This document shows, one piece after another, positions 21,831-31,414 of a DNA stretch of 64,000 nucleotides (positions are counted from its first letter, which is position 1; every line of letters starts with the position of its first letter). This DNA is from Hordeum vulgare subsp. vulgare (lineage: Eukaryota > Streptophyta > Magnoliopsida > Poales > Poaceae). The notes beneath the pieces are model-generated. The model saw only the letters and a list, made by a program, of their open reading frames with translations, was not told the origin of the DNA and made no database searches. The position numbers and the translations under genes were made by a program. Where the stretch lies: contig NC_058519.1 in assembly GCF_904849725.1 (NCBI RefSeq), forward strand, positions 105,636,881 through 105,700,880. The letters run 5' to 3'.

Positions 21831-22901
21831 ATGAGGAGGTTCTTAAGAGGCTCATCAAGCCGTCACCCCAAGGATGATGGGAGTGAGAAGAAGCCCAAGT
21901 ATTTGGTCCCTCGAGTCGCAGAAGTTCGAGCATGCGAGTGGCCAAGCGAAGTTTTCTTATGCTCCGCTGGAATTTATGAGGACTTTTATCACTTGGTGGA
22001 GAACGCAGGCCTTACCGTCTTCGTTGAAGATAAGTGTCCGCAATACCTCCTCCTCACTAATATCTTCGTACAAAGCTTTAACTTCTATCCGAGGAAGAAT
22101 CCTCCTATGGTTGAGTTTAAACTTTATGATATCCCCCAGCGCATGTCACTCCAGGATTTTTGCAATGTTTGCAAATTACCTTATGTTGGGGATATTCATG
22201 AACCTCGTCCACGGGACTTGGAAGCTTTCATAGGTACAATTGCTGTAGAAGAGGAGAGAGGAGTGTCTTGCGCTAGAGCTGCTAGCATACATTTTCCCGT
22301 GCTTCGGTACTTCTCACTATTTGTGGGAAAATGTTTCATTGGCCGTGGGAAAGCTGGGTCACTTAGTTCACCAGATCTTGTGGTCTTGCACGAAGCCCTT
22401 TATAACGATAAAACTTATAGCTTGGGCGCTATAGTAGCTCAATGGTTGAACCTGAACCGTTCTAAAGGTGTTGTCTATGGAGGTATCTATGCTACTCGTC
22501 TTGCTAGACACTTTGAGATACCCATTAGACTGGAGGAGGAAGAAGAGATTCTTCTTCCCGAGAGATATCTAGATTACGATAGCATGGTTCGCCATGACTT
22601 TCTTGATAGAGATATAAATAGAAGGATGATTTATAACCTGGTATTTAGTCAGGGTACTCGTGAGACTATTACTTTGCCTGCTCCTTCTTTGTTCAATCTT
22701 CAAGCAGGCAGGTACACAATTATGCCCTCGGACATCTATGCATATTGGGGCTTGGCCCAACCACTGGTGCCCATGCCCGAGCCGCCAGTCGAGTACCACA
22801 CGCCAGTTCATCAGTGGGAGCCAAAGGAGCTCACACAGCAGTGGCATCCTCAGTCCACTCCGGAGTACCCCGAAGCTGGTTATTTCCCTCCTTGGGAGTA
22901 G
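21831..22901 (+). CDS. B accessory ORF2, 356 residues, intact, Athila-type extra protein of unknown function
   Basis: This is the longest undamaged frame of B. It starts MRRFLRGSSSRHPKDDG with a basic N-terminus, has a globular middle (FYHLVENAGLTVFVEDKCPQYLLLTNIFVQSFNFYPRKNPPMVEFKLYD, MSLQDFCNVCKLPYVGD, then YSLGAIVAQWLNLNRSKGVVYGGIYATRLARHFEIPI) and a proline/tyrosine-rich tail ending FPPWE. No signal peptide or membrane span is visible. It recalls the plant Athila ORF1 / putative plant transposon protein families, but that is from memory of motif style. It occupies the place where RT and integrase would be in an autonomous element. Upstream is an LTR-like module and downstream, 21 bases after the stop, a polypurine motif. 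An open frame in an otherwise decayed element hints at past constraint. Confidence 0.7.
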   Translation: MRRFLRGSSSRHPKDDGSEKKPKYLVPRVAEVRACEWPSEVFLCSAGIYEDFYHLVENAGLTVFVEDKCPQYLLLTNIFVQSFNFYPRKNPPMVEFKLYDIPQRMSLQDFCNVCKLPYVGDIHEPRPRDLEAFIGTIAVEEERGVSCARAASIHFPVLRYFSLFVGKCFIGRGKAGSLSSPDLVVLHEALYNDKTYSLGAIVAQWLNLNRSKGVVYGGIYATRLARHFEIPIRLEEEEEILLPERYLDYDSMVRHDFLDRDINRRMIYNLVFSQGTRETITLPAPSLFNLQAGRYTIMPSDIYAYWGLAQPLVPMPEPPVEYHTPVHQWEPKELTQQWHPQSTPEYPEAGYFPPWE

Positions 22902-22922
22902 ACCAAGTTAGGCCAAAAGCCT

Positions 22923-22936
22923 AAGCTTGGGGGAGT
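22923..22936 (+). other. B internal polypurine-tract-like motif
   Basis: AAGCTTGGGGGAGT, identical to the A-family 3' polypurine tract, lies just after the ORF2 stop and 1.9 kb before B's own tract. Confidence 0.65.
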
Positions 22937-24838
22937 ACGTGTTCTCACCGACTTTACATTCTTGCTTATGCTTTCACTTTGTTAGCCGGTGTTCACACTT
23001 TGCCACTGTATCATCCATGCTAGTTTATTTTCTTTTTCTCGTTTTCTTTTCGTGTGTTTGTCTAGTTTGACAAAACCCAAAAAGATTTTATTTTTCTTCT
23101 TTAGCTTGTTGGGAGCTTTCCCGTGTAGATAGTTTTCTTTTTCTTTGGGTCAAGGTAGAAGATATTGGTTACAATGCTTAGTGGCTCTTGCATGCATACC
23201 TGTTTAGCTTTCAAAGAGCCATATTACTTTGTCTTCTCCTTTGTGTTTGCCTGTAGATTCCAGCTTTAGTCCAATGCACGAGCACTCTTATTATTGTTCA
23301 TATCATTCGGTCGTGCAAGTGAAAGGCAATAATGACGATATATGATGAAGTGACTGAGCCTCGAAAAGCTGGTATGAACTCGATCTATTTTGTTTTTGTA
23401 AATATGACTAGCTCATCATGCCGAATTCAGCTTTGTTGTGAGAGAAACATGTTTGCAATGACAACTTAGAGATCATAGTTGCTTATGCCATGCTTACTTA
23501 GCTAGGAGCTTATAATGGTTTGTCTTGGATGCCCACATGAATGTTGAGATGACTATGATGTAGTGTGTTATGATGGTATCCTCCTTTGAATGTTTCAAGT
23601 GGCTTGGCTTGCGCATGTTCACGCATGTAGTTGAAACAAAATCAACATAGCCTCTATGATATTCATGTTCATGGTGATTTATGTCCTACTCATGCTTGCA
23701 CTCAATGTTAGTTACTCTCAATGCATTTTGATGACTCTTCTCGCTCTCTAGTTGGTCGCTTCCCAGTCTTTTGCTAGCCTTCACTTGTACTAAGCGGGAA
23801 TACTTCTTGTGCATCCACCTCCATAAACCCAAAAGTTGTGCCATATGAGTCCACCATACCTACCTATGTGTGGTATCTACCTGCCGTTCCAAGTAAATTT
23901 GCATGTGCCACTCTCAAAATCTTCAAGAAATAATCTGTTTTGCATGCCCGAACCGCTCATGTGGTGACAGGGGGCTATTGGTATCTTCCATGCTAGGCGT
24001 GTTATCCCCTATATGTGTTTATTCACTATCATTCACGAGAAAGGGGCCGGTAATTGGAATTCCCAGTTCCATGCTCAAATCGAAAAGATAATTGCAACCA
24101 AAACTCCCCCAGATTGATGTTGGTTTGGACGGCACCCGAGGATTTGGCTATCCGTGGAGTGTGATTGATTGGTGGTGGGGGAGTCAAAACTTTACTTTTC
24201 TATTTGGGAACCGCCTATAGCATGTGTAGTGTGGAAGATTTGAGAACTCTTAGTCATTGCGTTGACAATGAAAGCATGCCACCCAAAATTATTATCTCTG
24301 TTTTCAAAGCTTGAGCTCTGGCACCTCTGCAAATCAATGCTTGCCTCTGCGAAGGGCTTGTCTATTTATGTTCCTATTGATTCATCCTCCTCTTACAAAA
24401 GCACCAATTAGAGAGCACCTCTGTCATTTTTATGCTTTGCTTTTAACTGTGTTGAGTATGACTATGACTGGATCTTCATTGCCATGAATTACAATGTTTA
24501 GTCGGCCCTTGGTCTTTGAAGGTGCTCTGCATTTATGTTTTGCGGTCTCAGAAAGAGCTAGCGAGATACCATCTATTTGTACTGCTTCATGTTGTTTTGA
24601 TTGAAGTGTTGACACTTGAGGCTTATTATTATTTGCTCGCTAGTTGATTATGCCATTGATATGAGTTTACCGTGAGACCTAGATGTCATTTTCTTATGTG
24701 GTTTACTTGTGATCTTGCTGAAATTCTGGTTGTGAGTTAGACATAGTTGCAACAACAAGATCAAATAGAGTTCGTCAAAGTTTTTCTTTTGTCTCTCTCA
24801 GTTTGTCAACTGAGTTGCTTGAGGATATGCAAGGCTTT
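22937..24838 (+). other. B 3' untranslated region
   Basis: About 1.9 kb, T-rich, with no convincing frame on either strand. Some phrases (for example the CTCTGCGAAGGGC block near 24345) are shared with the A1/A2 3' regions, indicating common descent. Confidence 0.65.
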
Positions 24839-24852
24839 AAGGTTGGGGGAGT
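24839..24852 (+). other. B polypurine tract
   Basis: AAGGTTGGGGGAGT directly precedes the 3' LTR start TGATACGTCTCC. Confidence 0.85.
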
Positions 24853-26462
24853 TGATACGTCTCCGTCGTATCTACTTTTCCGAACTTTTTTGCCCTTGTT
24901 TTGAACTCTAATTTGCATGATTTGAATGGAACTAACCCGGACTAACGTTGTTTTCAGCAGAATTGCCATAGTGTTGTTTTTTGTGCAGAAATAAAAGTTC
25001 TCGGAATGTCCTGAAAATTTACGGAGATTTTTTCTGGAATAAAAGAAAAATACATGCGCAAAGATCCACCAGAGGGGGCGTGCCAGTGGGCCACAAGCCC
25101 ATAGGCCGCGACCACCCCCTATGGTCGCGCCATGCAGGCTTGTGGGGCCCATGTGGCACCACAACCCCCAATCTCAGCTCTATATCTTCCGTTTCTCCTA
25201 GAAAAAAATCAGAGAGAAGGTTTCATCGCGTTTTGTGATACGGAGGCATCGCCACATCTTGTTCTTCATCTAGAGGGCAGATCTGGAGTCCGTTTCGGGC
25301 TCCGAAGAGGGGAAATCGTCGCCATCGTCATCATCAACCTTTCTCCATCGACAATTCCATGATGCTCTTCACCATTTGTGAGTAATCTCATTGTAGGCTT
25401 GCTGGATGGTGATGAGTTGGATAAGATCTATCATGTAATCGAGTTAGTTTTTGTCGGGGATTGATCACTAGTATCCACTATGTTCTAGATTGATGTTGCT
25501 ACTACTTGGCTATGCTTAATCTTGTCACTAGGGCCCGAGTGCCATGATTTTAGATCCGAACCTATTATGTTGTCGCTAATATATGTGTGTTTTAGATCCT
25601 GTCTTGCAAGTTGTAGTCACCTACTATGTGTTATGACCCGGCAACCCCGGAGTGACAATAGCCGGAACCACTCCCGGAGATGACCATAGTATGAGGAGTT
25701 CATGTATTCACCGCATGTTAATGCGTTGGTCCGGTTCTTTATTAAAAGGAGAACCTTAATATCCCATAGTTTCCATTAGGACCCCGCTGCCACGGGAGGG
25801 ATGGACAATAGATGTCATGCAAGTTCTTTTCCCTAAGCACGTATGACTACATACGAAATACATGCCTACATTAGATCGATGAACGGGAGCTAGTTACATA
25901 TCTCTCCGTGTTATAGCTGTTACATGATGAATCACATCCATCACACTCATCCATCACCGATCCACTGCCTACGAGTCTTTTACTACTGGTTCTCGCTACA
26001 TTACTTTGCCTAGGCTTGTCCCTTGCTACCAAAGGGATTGGGCCACTTTGCTGCTGCTGTCACTTTGCTGTTACTATTGCTACCGCTGTTAATTGTTACT
26101 CTGCTGCTGCTACTGCTGTTCCTTGCTGCTTCGCTGTTACTTGTTGCAAGACTTTGTTGGAGCCGTAGCCGGGGAAGCATTCTTCTGAAGAATAACCCCC
26201 CGTCAACGTGTTGGTGCCATTGATACAACAATTAGGAATAGTCTGCCGTCAACAGATCGTTTCTGGCACCGTTGCTATCATACTACCTTGCTACTGATAC
26301 TTTGCTTGCAGACACTGATCTTTCAGGTGTGGTTGAATCTGACACATTCAGCTGCTAATACTTGAGAATATTCTTTCGATTCCCGTCGTGCGAATCAACA
26401 AATTTGGGTTGAATACTCTACCCTCGAAAACTGTTGCGATCCCATACGCTTGTGGGACATCA
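24853..26462 (+). repeat. B 3' LTR
   Basis: It is 1610 bases, TG...CA, uninterrupted, and matches 7630-8419 plus 17341-18160. Confidence 0.95.
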
Positions 26463-26467
26463 ATATT
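26463..26467. repeat. Target-site duplication of B, right copy (ATATT)
   Basis: Identical to 7625-7629. Confidence 0.93.
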
Positions 26468-27937
26468 TATTGCTTTTTGGGCTGTTATTTCACTTCACGG
26501 TACAATACTTATGCCTTTTCTCTCTTATTTTGCAAGGTTTACATGAAGAGGGAGAATGCCGCCAGCTGGAATTCTGGCCTAAAAAAGGAGCAAGTTTGAG
26601 ATGCCTATTCTGCGCAACTCCAAAAGCCGTGAAAATCAACATGGATTTTTTGGGGAATATATAAAAAATACTGGGTGGAGCGCAACCAGGGGGCCACAAG
26701 CGTGGTAGGCTCGGCCTACCCCCCTGGACGCGCCTAGGGGGCTTGTGGGCTCCCTGTTGGCCCACTGGCTCCCCTCTTCTCCTATATGAAGGGTTTCATT
26801 CTGAAAAAAATCAGGAGGAGGCTTTTTGGAGGATTCGCCGCCGCCACGAGGCGGAACTTGAGCAGAACCAATCTAGAGCTCCGGCAGGACGATCCTGCCG
26901 GGGAAACTTCCCTCCAGGAGGGGGAAATCATCGCCATCGTCATCACCAACACTCCTCTCATCGGAGGGGACTCATCACCATCAACATCTTCATCAGCACC
27001 ATCTCATCTCCAAACCCTAGTTCATCACTTGTAACCAATCTCCGTCTCGCGACTCCTATTGGTACTTGTAAGGTTGCTAGTAGTGTTAATTACTCTTTGT
27101 AGTTGATGCTAGTTGGATTACTTGGTGGAAGAGTTTATGTTCAGATCCTTGATGCTACACATTACCTCTCTGGTCATGAATATTATTATGCTTTGTGAGT
27201 AGGTATGTTTGTTCCTGAGAACATGGGATAAGTCTTGCTATAAGTAGTCATGTGAATTTGGTATTCGTTCGATATTTTGATGTGTTGTATGTTGTTTTTC
27301 CTCTAGTGGTGTTATGTGAACGTCGACTACATAAGATTTCACCATTATTTGGGCCTAGAGGAAGGCATTGGAAAGTAGTAAGTAGATGATGGGTTGCTAG
27401 AGTGACAGAAGCTTAAACCCTAGTTTATGCATTGCTTCGTAAGGGGCTGATTTGGATCCACTAGTTTAATGCTATGGTTAGACTTTGTCTTAATTATTCT
27501 TTCGTAGTTGCGGATGCTTGCGAGAGGGGTTAATCATAAGTGGGATGCTTGTCCAAGTAAGGGCAGTACCCAAGCGCCGGTCCACCCACATATCAAACTA
27601 TCAATGTAACGAACGCGAATCATATGAACATGATGAAAACTAGCATGACAGAAATTCATGTGTGTCCTCGGGAGCGTTTTTCCTCATATAAGAGTTTGTC
27701 CAGGCTTGTCCCTTGCTACAAAAGGGATTGGGCCACTTTGCTGCACCGTTTTTTATTTTGTTACTTGTTACTTGCTGCGAATCATCTCACCACACAACCA
27801 CTTGTTACCGATAATTTCAGTGCATGCAGATATTTCCTTGCTGAAAACCACTTGTCAGATCCTTCTGCTCCTCGTTGGGTTCGACACTCTTACTTATCAA
27901 AAGGACTACGATAGATCCCCTATACTTGTGGTCATCA
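26468..27937 (+). repeat. A1 3' LTR, remainder
   Basis: Continues from 7629 and matches A2 LTRs through to ...CTATACTTGTGGTCATCA. It includes a CCACAAGC...GCTTGTGG hairpin at 26694-26748 with its own inner stem GGTAGGC/GCCTACC, and a TATA-like CTATATGAAGG near 26782. Together with 7591-7629 the LTR is about 1509 bases. Confidence 0.92.
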
Positions 27938-27942
27938 CACAC

Positions 27943-28930
27943 CCTTTGTGGCGGTACATCGGGACGAGCGATTCTACTCGTTCCAGATGGCAGACATCGT
28001 ACAATCAGGAGGCCTTGGCAACCGTTCTAGACGATCTTTTCAAGAGGGAAAAGAGAAGATTTCGTCTGCCTCACCCTCAATGATGGCTTTTTGGCATATA
28101 ACTCTATTGAATGGGTAAGTGTGATTATATTCACAACCTGGATATTTATGTTTGTTATTGCTGACCAATAACACCTACTCCCCCTCTGCACACTTGGAGG
28201 CGTTGGATTGAGACAGTAAACTGTCACGTACCCTATCCCGAGGACATCGCCCGTGATGATGACCCCCCCTTTCACAAGGACCCAGAGATTTCAATTATCT
28301 TTGAGGATGGGGAGTTTTATCAAGAGAGCGTTGACGAGAAAAAGGTAGCCCTTCTAGCCGACAACCCCATGTCTCTTCCATATTCTAGGAGCAAGAGGAA
28401 GACAACTACCCGGCGAGGGACTGTGCCCAGGGGTCGTCGAAACACGCAACGAACCGCTTCTCGGGCTGTACCAGCTGGGGGCGCACCAAACGAGAAGAGA
28501 ATCCCCGAACAAGAGGCAGTGGCAGAAAATATGCGAGTCGTCCCGTCGGCCAAGAGGTACACCGACCAATCATTATCCCTTACGGTAGTGATTGTCTTCT
28601 TAAATGTTCATCAACCCTAGAAAAAAAATTAGGAGGCGCGCGCAACCCTCCCCGTCCGAGGACGGCGTCGAGCTATTGAGTAGACAACAAAACCCAAGGT
28701 CTTCAGCTGACGCAGGAGTCCCGAACACGGGCCCGCTCCCTGAAAGTTCTTAAGGGTTGTCGGCGATTAACTCCAAAATCGAAAGTGTGATGAATCATCG
28801 ACAATGGAAGGAATCACTGTGCCTCCCTGTGTTCTCTGAGCAAGAGTTTAATGCTCTCAACTCGGCCGATGCATACCTTGGAGCTGCACGAGCCGGTCTT
28901 AAAGAAGTGGCAAGGCAGATGTTTGCCAAT
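27943..28930 (+). pseudogene. C antisense ORF, first part (decayed)
   Basis: This plus-strand stretch, antisense to C's pol, has protein-like pieces. Examples are MSLPYSRSKRKTTTRRGTVPRGRRNTQRT (28369-28617, basic) and WKESLCLPVFSEQEFNALNSADAYLGAARAGLKEVARQMFAN running to the A2 insertion point. A donor-like GGTAAGTG sits at 28114. In other Triticeae Tat-type elements a long antisense ORF of charged, coiled-coil character lies between integrase and 3' LTR, and the layout fits. Frame is not continuous, so I mark it as a pseudogene; the function in the family is unknown. Confidence 0.45.
28926..28930. repeat. Target-site duplication of A2, left copy (CCAAT)
   Basis: CCAAT before the LTR start recurs at 53664-53668 after the 3' LTR. 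Confidence 0.93.
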
Positions 28931-29209
28931 TGATACGTCCATTTTGCATCATGCTTTCATGTTGATATTTATCGCTTTATGGGCTGTTATATTACTTTGT
29001 GGTACCATATTTATGCCTTTTCTCTCTTATTTTGCAAGGTTTATTTGAAGAGGGAGAAATCAGGCAGCTGGAATTCTGGACTAGAAAAGGAACAAATCTG
29101 AGTCCTCTATTCTGCACAACTCCAAATGCCCTGAAAATTTACGTGGAATTTTTTGGGAATATATAAAAAATACTGGGCAAAAGAAGTACGAGAGGGGAGC
29201 TACCAGGGC

Positions 29210-29262
29210 CCCACAAGCCTGGTAGCCGCCACCCCCATGGTGGCGGCTACAGGGCTTGTGGG
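29210..29262 (+). promoter_or_regulatory. A2 LTR hairpin
   Basis: CCCACAAGCC pairs with GGCTTGTGGG, and inside it GGTAGCCGCCACC pairs with GGTGGCGGCTAC. The whole makes a stem of more than 20 pairs with a tiny loop. The same stem is at 52424-52475 in the 3' LTR. Diverged versions with different inner stems occur in A1, B and the internal modules. Confidence 0.65.
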
Positions 29263-29969
29263 ATCCTTGACGGCCCAATGGCCCCCCTCTTTTGCTATAT
29301 GAAGGGTTTCGTTCCAGAAAAAAATCAATCGGGAGCTTTTTCGTGGTTTCGCTGCCGCCACGAGGCGGAACTTGAGCAGATCCAATCAAGAGCTCCGACA
29401 GGACGATCCTGCTGGGGAAACTTCCCTCCCGGAGGGGGAAATCGTCGTCATCGTCATCACCAACACTCCTCTCGTTGGAGGGGAGGCATCTTCATCAACA
29501 TCTTCATCATCACCATCTCCTCTCCAATCCCTAGTTCATCTCTTGTAACCAATCTCCATCTCGCGACTCCGATTGGTACTTGTAATGTTGCTAGTAGTGT
29601 TGGGGGGTGGCGGCTACAGGGCTTGTGGGATCCCTGACGGCCCACTGGCCCCCCTCTTTTGCTATATGAAGGGTTTCGTTCCATAAAAAAAATCAATCGA
29701 GAGCTTTTTCGTGGTTTCACTGCCGCCACGAGGCGGAACTTGAGCAGATCCAATCAAGAGCTCCGACAGGACGATCCTGCTGGGGAAACTTCCCTCCCGG
29801 AGGGGGAAATCATCGTCATCGTCATCACCAACACTCCTCTCGTTGGAGGGGAGGCATCTTCATCAACATCTTCATCATCACCATCTCCTCTCCAATCCCT
29901 AGTTCATATCTTGTAACCAATCTCCATCTCGCGACTCCGATTGGTACTTGTAATGTTGCTAGTAGTGTT
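29236..29969 (+). repeat. 367-base tandem duplication inside the A2 5' LTR
   Basis: Two copies, about 29236-29602 and 29603-29969, are nearly identical; I count roughly eight differences. The junction is a G run. The unit covers the right half of the hairpin, the TATA-like CTATATGAA, the CCAGAAAAAAATCAATCG block and the leader up to GCTAGTAGTGTTG. The 3' LTR has one copy only. Confidence 0.9.
29295..29303 (+). promoter_or_regulatory. A2 5' LTR candidate TATA box (duplicated at 29662-29670)
   Basis: CTATATGAA follows the hairpin by about 30 bases and is kept in every A-family LTR here (also near 26782 and 52509). Because of the tandem duplication the 5' LTR carries two copies. Assignment as a core promoter is inference from position and composition. 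Confidence 0.45.
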
Positions 29970-30824
29970 GATTACTCTTTGTAGTTGATGCTAGTTGGAT
30001 TACTTGGTGGAAGAGTTTATGTTCAGATCCATGATGCTATTCATTACACCTCTGATCATGATTATGATTATGCTTTGTGAGTAGTTACTTTTGTTCCTGA
30101 GGACATGGGATAAGTCATGTTAATAATAGTCATGTGAATTTGGTATTCGTTCGGTATTTTGATATGATGTATGTTGTCTTCTCCTCTAATGGTGTTATGT
30201 GAATGTCGACTACATAACACTTCACCATACTTGGCCCTAGAGGAAGGCATTGGGGAGTAGTAAGTAGATGATGGGTTGCTCGAGTGACAGAAGCTTAAAC
30301 CCCAGTCTATGCGTTGCTTCGTAAGGGGCTGATTTGGATCCACTAGTTTAATGCTATGGTTAGACGTTGTCTTAATTCTTCTTTCGTAGTTGTGGATGCT
30401 TGCGAGAGGGGTTAATCATAAGTGGGATGCTTGTCCAAGTAAGGGCAGTACCCAAGCGCCGGTCCACCCACATATGAAACTATCAAAGTAACGAACGTGA
30501 ATCACATGAACATGATGAAACTAGCATGACAGAAATTCCCGTGTGTCCTCGGGAGCGTTTTTCCTCCTATAAGACTTTGTTTAGGCTTGTCCCTTGCTAC
30601 AAAAGGGATTGGGACACTTGCTACACCATTGCTACTACTTGTTACTTTTCACTTGCTACGTTTCACCTCGCTATATCATCACTTGTTACCGCTACTTTCA
30701 GTGCCTGCAGTTATTACCTTGCTGAAAACCGTTTATCAGAGCCTTCCGCTCCTCGTTGGGTTCGACACACTTACTTATCGAAAGGACTTCGATTGATCCC
30801 CTATACTTCATCAAGACTCTTTTC

Positions 30825-30841
30825 TGGCGCCGTTGTCCGGG
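30825..30841 (+). other. A2 primer-binding site, tRNA-Asp type
   Basis: TGGCGCCGTTGTCCGGG matches B's site except for one inserted T, and lies 11 bases after the LTR. Confidence 0.8.
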
Positions 30842-30919
30842 AGTGAAGTGCCTTTGGTAAGTGGAAATTGGTAAGGAAACATTTATATATTGTGCTGAAA
30901 TTTATTGTCACTTGTCACT

Positions 30920-31414
30920 ATGGAAACTGTTCCTTTGAGGAGTTTGTTCGGGGTATATTCACCACGAACGGAAGCACGAGGAGTTGTTCCTCAACCTGAG
31001 GTACCTATTGAAAATATGTTTTATGAAATTCCTTCGGGTATGCTTGAGAAACTGCTGGCTAATCCTTTTACAGGAGATGGATCTTCACATCCAGACTTGC
31101 ATCTGATCTATGTAGATGAAGTTTGTGGTTTATTTAAGCTTGCAGGTTTGCCCGAGGATGAGGTAAAGAAGAAAGTCTTTCCTTTATCTTTGAAGGATAA
31201 GGCGTTGACATGGTATAGGCTATGTGATGATACTGGATCATGGGACTACAATCGGTTGAAATTGGAATTTCATCAAAAGTTCTATCCTATGCATTTAGTA
31301 CATCGTGATCAAAATTATATTTATAACTTTTGGCCTCGTGATAGGGAAAGCATAGCTCAAGCTTGGGGAGGCTTAAATCAATGCTATATTCATGCCCCAA
31401 TCATGAGCTCTTGA
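30920..31414 (+). pseudogene. gag: A2 gag, N-terminal part
   Basis: ATG at 30920 starts METVPLRSLFGVYSPRTEARG. The capsid domain is open through LTWYRLCDDTGSWDYNRLKLEFHQKFYPMHLVHRDQNYIYNFWPRDRESIAQAW. The frame then stops at 31412-31414, while the natural continuation lies one base back, overlapping from 31363. A1 shows the same frame change at the homologous place (about 925-980), although the nearby bases differ. No canonical slippery heptamer is present, so a shared ancestral lesion is likelier than programmed frameshifting, but the coincidence deserves attention. Confidence 0.82.

Larger units (their letters stand above)
7630..26462 (+). mobile_element. B: non-autonomous Athila-type Gypsy retrotransposon (gag, protease, extra ORF), host of Angela
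   Basis: B begins TGATACGTCTCC and ends TGGGACATCA with an exact five-base duplication (ATATT). Removing the Angela insertion plus one target copy, the 5' LTR is 1610 bases, the same length as the 3' LTR. Between them are a tRNA-Asp type primer-binding site, gag, aspartic protease, a 356-residue extra ORF and a polypurine tract. No RT, RNase H or integrase is present anywhere in the roughly 6.7-kb internal region. It resembles Sabrina-type Triticeae elements. By my rough count over the first 400 bases its LTRs differ by about 7 percent, making it older than Angela, as nesting requires. Confidence 0.9.
1..27937 (+). mobile_element. A1: Athila-type Ty3/Gypsy LTR retrotransposon, left end outside window, host of element B
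   Basis: The element reads LTR tail, gag, protease, RT, RNase H, integrase, small extra ORF, polypurine tract, 3' LTR. It is colinear with A2 at 28931-53663, which supplies the family outline. The 5' LTR is cut by the window edge and the 3' LTR is split at 7629/26463 by B. The 3' LTR ends at 27937 in ...GTCATCA. The next five bases, CACAC, would be the right target-site copy, but the left copy is outside the window. The LTR start TGATACGTCC and Athila-like domain order fit the Sabrina/WHAM group of Triticeae repeats; the exact family name is a guess. All reading frames are broken, so it is a dead copy. Confidence 0.9.
28931..30813 (+). repeat. A2 5' LTR, enlarged by a tandem duplication
   Basis: It is 1883 bases against 1519 in the 3' LTR; the excess is the 367-base tandem duplication listed below. 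The end ...CTATACTTCATCA lacks six bases present in the 3' LTR. Confidence 0.92.

Noticed and set aside
29236..29969. Possible CRISPR-like or satellite array
   Set aside because: Only two long tandem copies and no spacer structure; it is an LTR duplication in a plant genome.
26743..30000. Repeated frames such as those at 26743-27102, 29278-29637 and 29659-29916
   Set aside because: They are A-family LTR leader sequence and its tandem duplication, not genes.
31363..31414. Programmed -1 frameshift site in A2 gag
   Set aside because: No slippery heptamer in the zero frame and the exact bases differ between A1 and A2. Kept only as a question in the findings.
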